64,000 bases of DNA from Streptomyces sp. DSM 110735 (GCF_016482685.1 NZ_JACYHF010000003.1:372001-436000); one strand, 5' to 3'. Positions 25,180 to 33,968 are shown, counted from the first letter of the stretch. A program made the numbers and translations. The notes: generated by a model not told the origin, from the letters alone.

Positions 25180-25920
25180 ATGGCACAGGACAACACGATC
25201 GACCTCGAACGGTTCGAGATGACGCGGGGGCAGATCTTCCGGCACCACGCGCACGGCGAGCACCAGTTGGCGTGGGCCAGCACGGGGGTCGTCATGGTCG
25301 ACATCCGGGACCGCTGCTGGGTGCTGCCCCCGCATCTGGCGCTGTGGATACCCGGCGGGGTCCGGCACGCCACCGCCGCGCTGCGGGAGTCGGTGCTCCA
25401 GGGGATCTATCTGGACCCGGTGACCTGCCCGTTGGCGTGGGAGCGGCCGACCGTGCTCGCCGTGCCGCCGCTGGCCCGGCATCTGATCGGCTACCTGACC
25501 GGTGAGCTGCCGCCCGAGGTGCGCGCGCACGCGGAGGCGGTCCTGCTCGCGGTGCTGCGCCCGGCCGACGGCGCCGTGTTCGAGCTGCCGCTGCCCGCCG
25601 ACCCGCGCGCCCGGGAGGTCGCCGCGCTGCTGCTTGACCGTCCCGCCGACCAGCGCGGACTCGCGGAGCTGGCCCACGCGGTGGGGTCCAGCCCGCGCAC
25701 CCTGCTGCGGCTGTTCCTGGCCGAGACGGGGATGACGTTCAGCCAGTGGCGGGTGCACGCCCGGCTCCAGGCCGCCCTCGCGCATCTCGCGGAGGGCGCG
25801 CCGGTGGCGCGGGTGGCGGACCGAGTCGGCTACGCGACGCCGAGCGCGTTCGTCGCCGCGTTCCGCCGGGTGACGGGCGCGACGCCGGCCGCGTACGTCG
25901 CGGGGGCGCGGGCGTCGTAG
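25180..25920 (+). CDS. AraC family transcriptional regulator with cupin sensor
   Basis: A 246-residue regulator. Residues 1-100 are a cupin-like ligand domain (HHAHGEHQLAWASTGVVMVD, PHLALWIPGGVRHATAA). Residues about 150-246 are the double helix-turn-helix (LAELAHAVGSSPRTLLRLFL and VARVADRVGYATPSAFVAAF, then FRRVTGATPAAY). It lies between the divergent exporter operon and the importer operon and is flanked by the two copies of the 17-bp site. It probably senses a siderophore or its iron form and activates both; the ligand is an inference. Confidence 0.9.
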   Translation: MAQDNTIDLERFEMTRGQIFRHHAHGEHQLAWASTGVVMVDIRDRCWVLPPHLALWIPGGVRHATAALRESVLQGIYLDPVTCPLAWERPTVLAVPPLARHLIGYLTGELPPEVRAHAEAVLLAVLRPADGAVFELPLPADPRAREVAALLLDRPADQRGLAELAHAVGSSPRTLLRLFLAETGMTFSQWRVHARLQAALAHLAEGAPVARVADRVGYATPSAFVAAFRRVTGATPAAYVAGARAS

Positions 25921-25926
25921 ACGTGG

Positions 25927-25986
25927 GCCACATGGGTGCGCGCCACGTGGCGGCAGCCCACATGGAGGCGGGCCACATGGGCGCAA
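25927..25986. repeat. Four tandem 15-bp units, (C)CACATG-N9 type
   Basis: Units 25927-25941, 25942-25956, 25957-25971 and 25972-25986, each starting GCCACATG or a close variant (GCCACGTG, CCCACATG). They begin 6 bp after the araC stop, before the importer promoter. The same type of unit recurs at 26157, 30629 and 44478. Confidence 0.75.
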
Positions 25987-26018
25987 GCCCGTTGGTGGCG
26001 TGTCCGGTCGGGTCTGCG

Positions 26019-26035
26019 GTGGCGGATGCGCGACA
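26019..26035 (-). promoter_or_regulatory. 17-bp site, second copy, upstream of the importer promoter
   Basis: Exact reverse complement of the site at 25123-25139. It ends 20 nt before the -35 at 26056. The flanking bases differ, so the 17 bp are the conserved unit. Confidence 0.6.
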
Positions 26036-26055
26036 TGGGACGGCGTTCCCTCGGC

Positions 26056-26083
26056 TTGTCCCGCCTACAAGTGCGCCTATAAC
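26056..26083 (+). promoter_or_regulatory. Promoter of the Fec-type importer operon
   Basis: TTGTCC, 16 nt, TATAAC. Transcription should start near 26090, inside the iron box. The best housekeeping-type promoter in this part of the window. Confidence 0.65.
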
Positions 26084-26088
26084 GTCAC

Positions 26089-26107
26089 TTAGGCAAGGCT
26101 AAGCTAA
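26089..26107. promoter_or_regulatory. Iron box upstream of the importer operon
   Basis: TTAGGCAAGGCTAAGCTAA agrees with the DtxR/IdeR/DmdR consensus at 16 of 19 positions and covers the predicted transcription start. It predicts repression when iron is plentiful. Confidence 0.75.
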
Positions 26108-26153
26108 CTCCCGCCGGTTCCTTGTATCGGCAGGTTTGTCGCCAAGGAGCACG

Positions 26154-27257
26154 ATGGGGACCATCAGTGTGCGCACCACCCATGTGCGCGGCACCCATGA
26201 CGGGGACGCTTCCCCGGTGGGCAGGGACGGTTCCCCACCCGCCGGAAGACGGCGGGGTCGCGCGCTCGCGGCCCGGTTGCTCGGGCTGCTCGGCGCGTGC
26301 GCGCTGCTGGGGCTGGTCACCGTCGCGAGCGTCGCCGTCGGGGCGAAGGCGATCCCGCCGGGCGAGGTGCTGCGCGCGCTGGTGCACGGGAGCACCTCGG
26401 TCGACGCCTCCGTCGTCCTCGATCTGCGGCTGCCCCGGACGCTGCTCGGTCTCGCCGTCGGAGCCGCGCTCGGCCTGGCGGGCGTGCTGATGCAGGCGCT
26501 GACCCGCAATCCGCTCGCCGACCCCGGCATCCTCGGCGTCAACATGGGCGCCTCGGCCGCCGTGGTCGTCGCGATCGCGCTCGGGCACGGCGCGGACCCG
26601 TCGTTCTCCGTCTGGTTCGCCTTCGCCGGGGCGGGCATCGCCGCCGCGCTGGTGCATCTGCTGGCGGTGCGCGGCCGTACCGGCCCGGCGCCGGTACGGC
26701 TGGCCCTCGCGGGCACCGCGATCAGCGCCGTGCTCAGCGCGCTGATCTCCGTCGTGACGCTCCTGCGCCCCGACGTGTTCGACCAGTTCCGGTTCTGGGG
26801 CGTCGGCTCGCTGGCGGGGCTGCCGCTGTCGGTGCTCACCGACGTCCTGCCGTTCCTCGCGGCGGGCGCCCTGCTCGCCCTCGGTCTCTCCGGTCCCCTC
26901 AACGCGCTCGCCCTCGGCAACGACACGGCGCGCTCGCTCGGCGCCGGTGTCCGCCGCACCCGCGTCCTCGGACTGCTCGCCGTGACCCTGCTGTGCGGCG
27001 CCGCCACCGCCGCCGTCGGACCCATCGCGTTCGTCGGGCTGGCCGTCCCGCATCTGGCGCGGGCGTTCACCGGCCCGGACCACCGCTGGCTGCTGCCGTA
27101 CTCCATGGTGCTCGGCGCGGTCCTGCTGCTCGCCTCGGACCTGCTCGGGCGGGTCGTCGCCCGGCCCGGCGAGATCCAGGCCGGAATCGTGACGGCGTTC
27201 GCCGGAGCGCCCGTGTTCATCGCCCTCGTCCGCCGCCGCAGGATCGCCGAACTGTGA
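26154..27257 (+). CDS. FecCD family iron-siderophore permease, first subunit
   Basis: A 367-residue integral membrane permease of the BtuC/FecCD family, 9-10 segments. Family motifs: LRLPRTLLGLAVGAALGLAG, then MQALTRNPLADPGILGVNMG and AAVGPIAFVGLAVPHLAR. It imports ferric siderophores with a binding lipoprotein and an ATPase. ATG 26154 is chosen because AAGGAGC precedes it. The first 30 codons hold a short run of the 15-bp repeat (THVRGTHDG), an extension not needed for the fold. GTGA overlap with the next permease. Confidence 0.9.
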   Translation: MGTISVRTTHVRGTHDGDASPVGRDGSPPAGRRRGRALAARLLGLLGACALLGLVTVASVAVGAKAIPPGEVLRALVHGSTSVDASVVLDLRLPRTLLGLAVGAALGLAGVLMQALTRNPLADPGILGVNMGASAAVVVAIALGHGADPSFSVWFAFAGAGIAAALVHLLAVRGRTGPAPVRLALAGTAISAVLSALISVVTLLRPDVFDQFRFWGVGSLAGLPLSVLTDVLPFLAAGALLALGLSGPLNALALGNDTARSLGAGVRRTRVLGLLAVTLLCGAATAAVGPIAFVGLAVPHLARAFTGPDHRWLLPYSMVLGAVLLLASDLLGRVVARPGEIQAGIVTAFAGAPVFIALVRRRRIAEL

Positions 27258-28339
27258 CCACTCCCCGACTCCCGCGATCCATGCCGCTGTTCGTCGTCCC
27301 GCGCGGCCGGGTGCTGCGCCTCGGCGGTGGCCGGATCTCGCTGCGCTGGCACTCCCGCACCACCCTGGTGTGCCTGCTGCTCGCCGCCGCGTGCGTCGTG
27401 GTGGGCGCTGCCGGTCTCACCACCGGCACCTACCAGGTGCCGCTGTCCGGTGTGCTCGCCTGTCTGCTGGGCCACGGCTCCGGCGCCGATTCCTTCATCG
27501 TCATGAACCTGCGGCTGCCGCGCCTGGTGGGCGCGCTGCTGGCGGGCGGCGCGCTCGGCATGAGCGGCGCGGTGTTCCAGAGCATGTCCCGCAATCCGCT
27601 GGGCAGTCCGGACATCGTCGGCTTCACCAGCGGCGCGGCGAGCGGTGCGGTCGTACAGATCGTGCTGTTCCACGGCGGACCGTACGCCACCGCCCTGGCG
27701 GCGATCGGGGGCGGACTCGTCACCGCGCTGGCCGTCGGGCTGCTCGCGGCGGGCCGGGGTGCGGCGGTCGGCCACCGCGTCGTGCTGGTCGGCATCGGCG
27801 TCAGCGCGATGCTGACCTCGCTCACGGCGTATCTGCTGACCCGGGCCAGTCTGTACGAGGCGCAGGACGCGCAGATCTGGCTGATCGGCAGCCTCAACTC
27901 GGTCACCTGGTCGGTGGTGACACCGCTGGCGGTCGCCCTCGCCGTGCTGACACCCGTGACCGTCCTCGGGGCCCGCGCCCTGAGCTGGCTGGAGCTGGGC
28001 GAGGACACCGCCCGGGGTCTGGGGGTGCCGGTGGGCCGGACCCGGCTGGTGCTCGGGATCGCCGCCACGGCCCTCGCCGCCGCCACGACCGCCGCGGTCG
28101 GCCCCATCACCTTCGTCGCCCTGGCCGCACCGCATCTGTGCCGCAGCCTCGTCCGCTCCTCGGGGCCACTGGTCGTGCCCGCCGGTCTCATGGGCGCGCT
28201 GCTGCTGGCGGCGAGCGACTTCGCCGCCCAACGGGTGCTGCCCGGCACCGAGTTGCCGGTGGGCGCCGTGACCGGCGTGCTGGGCGGCTTGTTCCTGTGC
28301 CGACTGCTCGTGGCCCGCCGGAAGGCGGGGAGAGCGTGA
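27254..28339 (+). CDS. FecCD family iron-siderophore permease, second subunit
   Basis: A 361-residue FecCD permease, partner of the previous gene: LRLPRLVGALLAGGALGMSG, FQSMSRNPLGSPDIVGFTSG, and AAVGPITFVALAAPHLCRSL. The GTG start overlaps the previous stop. ATPases of this family dock on the conserved cytoplasmic loop, but none is encoded in this locus. The two permeases together form the channel. Confidence 0.9.
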   Translation: MTTPRLPRSMPLFVVPRGRVLRLGGGRISLRWHSRTTLVCLLLAAACVVVGAAGLTTGTYQVPLSGVLACLLGHGSGADSFIVMNLRLPRLVGALLAGGALGMSGAVFQSMSRNPLGSPDIVGFTSGAASGAVVQIVLFHGGPYATALAAIGGGLVTALAVGLLAAGRGAAVGHRVVLVGIGVSAMLTSLTAYLLTRASLYEAQDAQIWLIGSLNSVTWSVVTPLAVALAVLTPVTVLGARALSWLELGEDTARGLGVPVGRTRLVLGIAATALAAATTAAVGPITFVALAAPHLCRSLVRSSGPLVVPAGLMGALLLAASDFAAQRVLPGTELPVGAVTGVLGGLFLCRLLVARRKAGRA

Positions 28340-28434
28340 AGACGGCTCGCCTACACAGGAGTTACCCGTCCTTCGTCTTACCCCGGTCACCTCGCCGAGA
28401 CCTCCCCGCCACTCCATGCCCTGAAGGACACTCC

Positions 28435-29475
28435 ATGCCCAGCGCAACGCTCTCTCCTCTGCACCGCCCCGTTCCCGCCCACGCCACCGCACGCCCGACG
28501 CGGCGCGGGCTGCTCGTCGGCGGTCTGGGGACGGCCGCCCTCCTCGGGCTGACCGCGTGCGGCTCCAACGAGCCCTCCTCCTCCGCCCGTTCGGGTTCCG
28601 GTGACAGCGCGTGGTCGTTCACCGACGACCGGGGCCGCACCGTACGGCTGCCGCACCGGCCGAAGCGGATCGCGTTCCTGACCGACACCGCGGGCGCCCC
28701 GCTGTGGGCTGCCGGTCTGCGCCCGGTCGCCGCCACCGACTCCGGACAGGGCATCGTCGCGGCGGTCCACCCCGACTGGTCCGGGGTCACAAAGATCTAC
28801 TCCGCCGACAAGGGCGTGCACCTGGAGGCGCTCGCACAGGCACGCCCCGACCTGCTGATCGACGCCGTACAGGCCGACGGCACGCTCCAAGTGACCTCGC
28901 AGCTCCCGGCGGTGAGCAAGATCGCCCCGGTGGTCGGGCTGAGCACGTACCGGCCCATCGAGAAGATCGCCGGGACCGCCGACCGCCTGACGCGCTCCCT
29001 CGGCGCCCACCTCACCGACTCCGCCGCCAAGGACCGTTACCAGGAGGCGAGCACCCGGCTACGGAAGGCGGTGGCAGCCAACCGGGAGTTGCGGGTCGGC
29101 TTCGTCTTCGGCATCGACAAGAGCAGCCTCGGTGTGATGAACCCCAGGACCTGGGCCGTGCTGAAGACGGTGAGCGCGCTCGGGATGCGTCTGGTCCCGG
29201 TGCCCGACGGTTCCGCCAACACCTACAGCCAGTCGGTGAGTTGGGAGAACGTCCCGTCCCTCCCTGCCGACCTGCTGGTGTGGGCGGTCTCCGACCCGCT
29301 GCCGGACAACCCGCTGTGGAAGCGCACGCCGGCCGTGCGGGCGGGGCAGTTCTGGAAGCCCGAACTCACCTCGTGGTACACCTATAGCTGGGACAATTTC
29401 GCGGAGTTGCTCGACGGTCTCGCGACCCGTGTCCACACGGCGCGGGCGGGGGTCGGGGCGCGGGGCAGCGCCTGA
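28435..29475 (+). CDS. FecB-like substrate-binding lipoprotein 1
   Basis: A 346-residue periplasmic-binding-type lipoprotein. TRRGLLVGGLGTAALLGLTAC is a signal with an LTAC lipobox (and possible twin Arg). The mature part starts with the family DDRGRTVRLPHRPKRIAFLT, then LEALAQARPDLLIDAV. It should bind a ferric siderophore outside the membrane. GAAGGAC precedes the ATG. Only 95 bp separate it from the permeases, so it belongs to the same operon. Confidence 0.88.
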   Translation: MPSATLSPLHRPVPAHATARPTRRGLLVGGLGTAALLGLTACGSNEPSSSARSGSGDSAWSFTDDRGRTVRLPHRPKRIAFLTDTAGAPLWAAGLRPVAATDSGQGIVAAVHPDWSGVTKIYSADKGVHLEALAQARPDLLIDAVQADGTLQVTSQLPAVSKIAPVVGLSTYRPIEKIAGTADRLTRSLGAHLTDSAAKDRYQEASTRLRKAVAANRELRVGFVFGIDKSSLGVMNPRTWAVLKTVSALGMRLVPVPDGSANTYSQSVSWENVPSLPADLLVWAVSDPLPDNPLWKRTPAVRAGQFWKPELTSWYTYSWDNFAELLDGLATRVHTARAGVGARGSA

Positions 29476-29604
29476 GCGGGCGCTCGGACGCCAACTCCTT
29501 TTCTTCCTCCTTCCTTTGCCGCCAGGCGCCTCTGCGCCGCGCCCCTCCCGCCTGCCTGCCTGCCCTCCTGCGGCTTTCCCCTCGTCCTCAGAACTGGATC
29601 AGCC

Positions 29605-30594
29605 ATGCCCTCTTTCCGCCGCGCCGCCTCTGCCACGCCGTCCCGGCGCGTTCGTCCGCTGCGCCCGGCCGTCGCCGCCGTCGCGCTGGCGACGGTCCTC
29701 ACCGCGTGCGGCTCGTCCGCGTCTCCGTCCTCCTCGCCCAAGGAGGCGACCCATGTGGTCGCCACGGCGCACGGCAAGGTGACGGTGCCCACGCGCCCGC
29801 TGCGGATCGTCTCCGTGCACTCGTGGACCACCGAGTCCCTGTTCGACCTGGGTCTGAAGCCCGTCGGTGTGGAGGACAGCGGGGCGAGCTATGTCCCGCC
29901 GCGCTACCTCAAGGGGTGGAAGGCCGCCCCCAAGGTGACGACGGGCGCCGACATCGACTACGAGAAGATCGCCGCCCTCAAGCCTGACCTGATCGTCGGC
30001 GTCGACGTGCCGTATCTGTCGAAGGCGTACCGGAGGCTGTCGGCCATCGCCCCGACGGCGTTCGCCGCCTTCGACGAGAAGGCCGACTGGGCCGCGTACC
30101 CCGCCGAGACGGCCCGTTTCACCGGACGCACCGCCCAACTGGGCGTCCTCAAGCAGAAGTTCGACAACCGGCTGACGGCGGTGCGCGAGAAGTACGGCTC
30201 GCGGCTGTCGCACAGCGACTGGGACGTGGTCCAGGGCGGGTTCGACACCGGCAACTACTGGATCTACGGCCCGGCTTCGCCCGTCGGGGACATCCTCGGC
30301 AGGCTGGGCGTCCGGTTCGGCTCCGCGAGCGCGTCGGTCCACGGCGGCGCGGTCAAGTCCGTGTCGTACGAGCGGGCCGATCTGCTGAAGGACGCCGACT
30401 ACGTCGTCTACTACACGAACAACGACGGCTCCCCCGCCAACAAGATCGGCAAGCTGTTCGCGCTGGACACGTTCAAGCGGCTGCCCTCGGCGAAGAACCA
30501 CCGGCTGATCGGCACCGCCGACTTCCTGCCCGGCTCGTACCAGGACGCCCTGGGTGTGATCGACAGCGTCGAGCAGGCGCTGAAGGCTTCCTGA
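29605..30594 (+). CDS. FecB-like substrate-binding lipoprotein 2
   Basis: A 329-residue binding lipoprotein: signal PAVAAVALATVLTACGSS with LTAC lipobox, then a TroA/FecB-type mature part (RPLRIVSVHSWTTESLFDLG, IAALKPDLIVGVDV, LLKDADYVVYYTNN). It is only weakly similar to lipoprotein 1, so the pair may recognise different siderophores through the same permeases. It begins 129 bp after that gene. The Ser/Pro-rich stretch after Cys is a typical linker. Confidence 0.87.
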   Translation: MPSFRRAASATPSRRVRPLRPAVAAVALATVLTACGSSASPSSSPKEATHVVATAHGKVTVPTRPLRIVSVHSWTTESLFDLGLKPVGVEDSGASYVPPRYLKGWKAAPKVTTGADIDYEKIAALKPDLIVGVDVPYLSKAYRRLSAIAPTAFAAFDEKADWAAYPAETARFTGRTAQLGVLKQKFDNRLTAVREKYGSRLSHSDWDVVQGGFDTGNYWIYGPASPVGDILGRLGVRFGSASASVHGGAVKSVSYERADLLKDADYVVYYTNNDGSPANKIGKLFALDTFKRLPSAKNHRLIGTADFLPGSYQDALGVIDSVEQALKAS

Positions 30595-30628
30595 GCCATA
30601 CGGAGCCCTCGGCTCGTGGTGCGTGCCC

Positions 30629-30720
30629 ACATGTGTGACTCGTACATGTGTGACTCGTACATGTCGGATTCACACATGCGGAATTCGCACATACATGCGA
30701 CCCGTACATGTGAATGACAA
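30629..30720. repeat. Six tandem units of about 15 bp, ACATG-N10 type
   Basis: Units start at 30629, 30644, 30659, 30674, 30689 (17 bp) and 30706; the first two are identical (ACATGTGTGACTCGT). All begin with ACAT. The array fills most of the gap between lipoprotein 2 and the LLM gene. In one frame it reads H/Y-M-x-x-S repeats. Confidence 0.8.
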
Positions 30721-30775
30721 GAAGCTGTCACAAAAGAACCGGAATGCGGTCCCGCCCACACCCGTTTTCCCTGAC

Positions 30776-31699
30776 ATGACTGTGGGAGTAGCACTCAACG
30801 CGGCCGACGCGCCGAACCAGGTGGACGCCACCGTGCGGCTGGCCCAGGAGGCGGCGGACGCCGGGCTGCGGTCGGCGTGGTTCGGGCAGACCTTCGGCGC
30901 GGACTCGCCGCAGCTCGCGGCGATCGTGGGGCGGGAGGTGCCCGGGTTGCAGGTGGGCACCTCCGCGATCCCCGTCTTCGGCCGCCATCCACTGCTCGTG
31001 TCCAGCCAGGCGCTGACCGCCCAGGCGGCGACGCACGGGCGGTACCACCTCGGTCTCGCGCTGGGCACCAAGCTGCTGACCGAGACCGGCTTCGGGCTGC
31101 CCTTCGAACGTCCCATCGCCCGGCTGCGTGAATTCCTCACCGCACTGCGGCAGTTGACGCAGACGGGCACCGCCGACTTCCACGGTGAGCTGCTGACCGC
31201 CACCACTCCGGTCCCGGCGCGTGTCACGGGTGCCGAGGACGGCGTACCGATCCTGGTCGCCGCGATGGGACCGCAGGCGCTGCGGGTCAGCGGCGAGCTG
31301 GCGGACGGCATCCTGCCGTACCTGGCCGGACCGCGTGCCCTCGCGGACCACATCGTCCCCGCCCTGACCGCCGCCGCCGAAGCCGCCGGGCGTCCCGCGC
31401 CCCGCGTCGTCGCCCTCGTGCCCGGCGTGGTCACGGACGACGTGGAGGCGGTGCGGCGGAAGGCGACCGAGTACCTCGCCTTCTACGAACAGATCCCGTC
31501 CTACGCCCGCGTCCTCGAGCTCTCCGGCGCCCGCCGTGCCTCCGACGTGGCCGTGATCGGCGACGAGAAGGCGGTCGCGGCGGAGGTACGGCGCTACCGC
31601 GACGCCGGTGCGACGGAGGTCGTCTTCTCCGGCACGGAGATCGCGGGCGACGAGGACCGGCGCCGCACCTGGACCCTGCTCGGCGAACTGGCCGCCTGA
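30776..31699 (+). CDS. LLM class flavin/F420-dependent oxidoreductase
   Basis: A 307-residue luciferase-like TIM-barrel protein. MTVGVALNAADAPNQ, ADAGLRSAWFGQTFG, VGTSAIPVFGRHPL, GRYHLGLALG and PILVAAMGPQALRV are typical of the F420-dependent MER-like group. It probably reduces or oxidises a small molecule with F420 or FMN. The longer frame from 30623 only reads through the 15-bp repeats, so ATG 30776 is preferred. Its link to the iron genes is by position only. Confidence 0.82.
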   Translation: MTVGVALNAADAPNQVDATVRLAQEAADAGLRSAWFGQTFGADSPQLAAIVGREVPGLQVGTSAIPVFGRHPLLVSSQALTAQAATHGRYHLGLALGTKLLTETGFGLPFERPIARLREFLTALRQLTQTGTADFHGELLTATTPVPARVTGAEDGVPILVAAMGPQALRVSGELADGILPYLAGPRALADHIVPALTAAAEAAGRPAPRVVALVPGVVTDDVEAVRRKATEYLAFYEQIPSYARVLELSGARRASDVAVIGDEKAVAAEVRRYRDAGATEVVFSGTEIAGDEDRRRTWTLLGELAA

Positions 31700-31779
31700 T
31701 GCTTCTGCCGACTCGCCGGGTCGGGCGGCTCTCCACGGCGGTGACTCGGAGGTGGCCGGTGGCTCACGACACGCGGAAT

Positions 31780-31971
31780 TCAGCAGTGGTCCTCGACATG
31801 GACCATGTGCCGTCCCGGCTCGGCGCGGAACTCGTGGGCCAGGTAGCGCCCGGTCGGGGACGTTCCCCCCTGGCCCTTGTACGCGTCCTTGATCCGCTCC
31901 GTGACGGTCCGTGGAGGGCGCGCACGCCGGCCACGTCGCGTCGTCGCGGCCGTCCCTTCCCGCATCACCAC
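31780..31971 (-). CDS. Small hypothetical protein
   Basis: A 63-residue ORF on the minus strand between two plus-strand genes. The last 42 codons (from VTERIKDAYKGQGG to HMVHVEDHC) have G or C at nearly every third position, the pattern of a real gene, while the first 20 codons do not. The start is therefore unsure (ORF opens with GTG GTG ATG at 31971, no good ribosome binding site). I do not recognise the family. It ends in Cys. Confidence 0.4.
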   Translation of the reverse strand: MVMREGTAATTRRGRRARPPRTVTERIKDAYKGQGGTSPTGRYLAHEFRAEPGRHMVHVEDHC

Positions 31972-32000
31972 GTACTGCCCGACGCAATGAAGGAGTTCGC

Positions 32001-32825
32001 ATGACCACCGAAGCGACCACGACGGACCTCCGCGCCTTCACCGAGGACTGGCTGGAGTGGTACCGCGCCCACGAGGCGCGGCTGTCCGCCCCGCACGGCT
32101 TCCTGGCGATCACCGGTCTGCACTGGCTGGACGACCGCCCCCAGCGCTTCCCCGACGCGCCCGGCGCCTGGCACACCGGCGCCGAGGGCGTCGTGGTGAA
32201 CCTGGACGAAGGCGAAGAACTGCTGGTGGACGGCGTGCCGGTCCGGGGCGAACACCGCTTCGGCGTGCTCCCCGAACGCGGCGGGGTCGACGCCGTGTGG
32301 GGCGACGCCGTCATCGAGGTCGCCAAGCGCGGCGGGCACGACATCGTCCGCCCCCGCCACCCGGACGCACCCCTGCGCACAGCCTTCACCGGCACCCCCG
32401 CCTACGCCCCCGACCCTCGCTGGGCGGTCACCGGGCGCTACGTCCCCTTCGACACGCCCCGCCCCACGACCGTCGGCGCGGCGGTCGAGGGTCTTGAGCA
32501 CGTGTACGACGCTCCGGGCCGGATCGAGTTCGAACTCGACGGCCACGCGCTCTCGTTGACCGCGTTCCCCGGCGCGGGCGAGGGGCGCCTCATGACCTTG
32601 TTCACCGACGCCACCTCCGGCGTCACCACCTACGCCGCCAACCGCGCCCTCACCATCGACCCGCCCGCCCCCGACGGCACGGTCCTGCTGGACTTCAACC
32701 GCGCCGCCAACCTCCCGTGCGCGTACACGGACCTCGCCACCTGCCCGCTGCCTCCGGCGGAGAACCGGCTGCCGGTGGCGATCGAGGCGGGGGAGAAGAT
32801 TCCGCGGGAGCGCGGGGGGTCGTGA
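32001..32825 (+). CDS. DUF1684 domain protein
   Basis: A 274-residue DUF1684 protein. The family pattern is clear: W..WR...LSAPHGFLAITG-LHWL, FDTPRPTTVG, FTDATSG and the C-terminal LDFNRAANLPCAYTDLATCP with PLPPAENRL. Function unknown; probably a small cytoplasmic enzyme-like beta-barrel. AAGGAG precedes ATG 32001. It is followed 44 bp later by a PLP enzyme. Confidence 0.9.
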   Translation: MTTEATTTDLRAFTEDWLEWYRAHEARLSAPHGFLAITGLHWLDDRPQRFPDAPGAWHTGAEGVVVNLDEGEELLVDGVPVRGEHRFGVLPERGGVDAVWGDAVIEVAKRGGHDIVRPRHPDAPLRTAFTGTPAYAPDPRWAVTGRYVPFDTPRPTTVGAAVEGLEHVYDAPGRIEFELDGHALSLTAFPGAGEGRLMTLFTDATSGVTTYAANRALTIDPPAPDGTVLLDFNRAANLPCAYTDLATCPLPPAENRLPVAIEAGEKIPRERGGS

Positions 32826-32869
32826 GCGGGGTGCTCGATCGCTGAGAGATCAGCCGTGGAGGCGAAGCA

Positions 32870-33964
32870 ATGACGACACCGCTGCCCGACGGGCTGCCCA
32901 GCCCCGCGCTCGTGGTCGACCTGGACGTCCTGGACAGGAACATCGCCCGGATGGCCGAGGCGTCGCGCGCCCACGGCTTCGCCCTGCGCCCGCACGCCAA
33001 GAGCCACAAGTGCCCGCAGATCGCCGAGCGCCAGCTTCGCTCCGGCGCGCGCGGTCTGTCGGTGGCCACGATCGGCGAGGCGGAGGCGCTCGCCCGTTCC
33101 GGGGTGGACGACCTGTTCGTCGCCTATCCCGTGTGGCTCGACGCCGACAAGGCGCGACGGCTGCGCCGCCTGGCGGACGACGTCGCGCTGCGCGTCGGCG
33201 TCGAGTCGGTCGAGGGTGCCCGGCGGCTGGGGGACGCCCTGCGCGGCAGCGCCCGGACGGTCGAGGTGCTGGTGGAGGTCGACAGCGGCGTTCATCGGAC
33301 GGGAGTGCTGCCCGACGCCGCCGGGGAGATCGGGAAGGCGGCCGACGACGCGGGGTTGCGTGTCGTCGGCGTGTTCACCTTCCCCGGCCACGGCTACGCC
33401 CATGACCCCACGGCACGCGAACGCGCCGCCCGCGACGAGGAACGCGCCCTGAGCGAAGCCGCCGGGTCGCTCCGCCACCTCGGCCTCGGCGCCCATGTGG
33501 TCAGCGGCGGCTCGACTCCCACGGCGGGACAGTGGCAGCCGGGCCCGGTCAACGAACTGCGCCCCGGCGTCTACGTCTTCAACGACGCCCTGCAACTGGC
33601 CATCGGCACCTGCGACGTGAGCGACCTCGCCCTGGCCGCCGCGGGGACAGTCGTCAGCGTCCCTGCCCCCGACCGCTTCGTCCTCGACCTCGGCAGCAAG
33701 GTCCTCGGCGCCGACACCTCCCCCTGGGTGACGGGCCACGGCTACCTCCCCGCCTTCCCTCAGGCCACCATCACCGGACTGTGGGAACACCACGCCATCG
33801 TTCACCTGCCGGAAGGCGTACGGGGACCACACCTCGGAGCGCTGATCGCTGTGGTGCCCAACCATGTGTGCACGCCGGTCAATCTCGCGGACGAGCTGGT
33901 GGTGGTGCGAGAGGGCGAGGTGGTCGACCGCTGGGCGGTGACGGCGCGCGGGGCGAACACCTGA
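32870..33964 (+). CDS. D-threonine aldolase/D-serine dehydratase-like PLP enzyme (DSD1 family)
   Basis: A 364-residue fold-III PLP enzyme. LPSPALVVDLDVLDRNIARM, the Lys in RPHAKSHKCP that binds PLP, and SGGSTPTA in the phosphate site are present. The C-terminal PNHVCTPVNL supplies the His and Cys that bind zinc or another metal in this family. It cleaves or dehydrates D-beta-hydroxy amino acids (D-threonine to glycine and acetaldehyde, or D-serine to pyruvate). GGAGGCGAAGC precedes the ATG. Confidence 0.87.
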   Translation: MTTPLPDGLPSPALVVDLDVLDRNIARMAEASRAHGFALRPHAKSHKCPQIAERQLRSGARGLSVATIGEAEALARSGVDDLFVAYPVWLDADKARRLRRLADDVALRVGVESVEGARRLGDALRGSARTVEVLVEVDSGVHRTGVLPDAAGEIGKAADDAGLRVVGVFTFPGHGYAHDPTARERAARDEERALSEAAGSLRHLGLGAHVVSGGSTPTAGQWQPGPVNELRPGVYVFNDALQLAIGTCDVSDLALAAAGTVVSVPAPDRFVLDLGSKVLGADTSPWVTGHGYLPAFPQATITGLWEHHAIVHLPEGVRGPHLGALIAVVPNHVCTPVNLADELVVVREGEVVDRWAVTARGANT

Positions 33965-33968
33965 GGGC

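Noticed and set aside
25927..30720. CRISPR array
   Set aside because: Units are contiguous 15-mers without spacers and no cas gene is present.
30623..30775. N-terminal extension of the LLM oxidoreductase (CVTRT repeats)
   Set aside because: It is translation of the 15-bp repeats; the enzyme fold starts at 30776.
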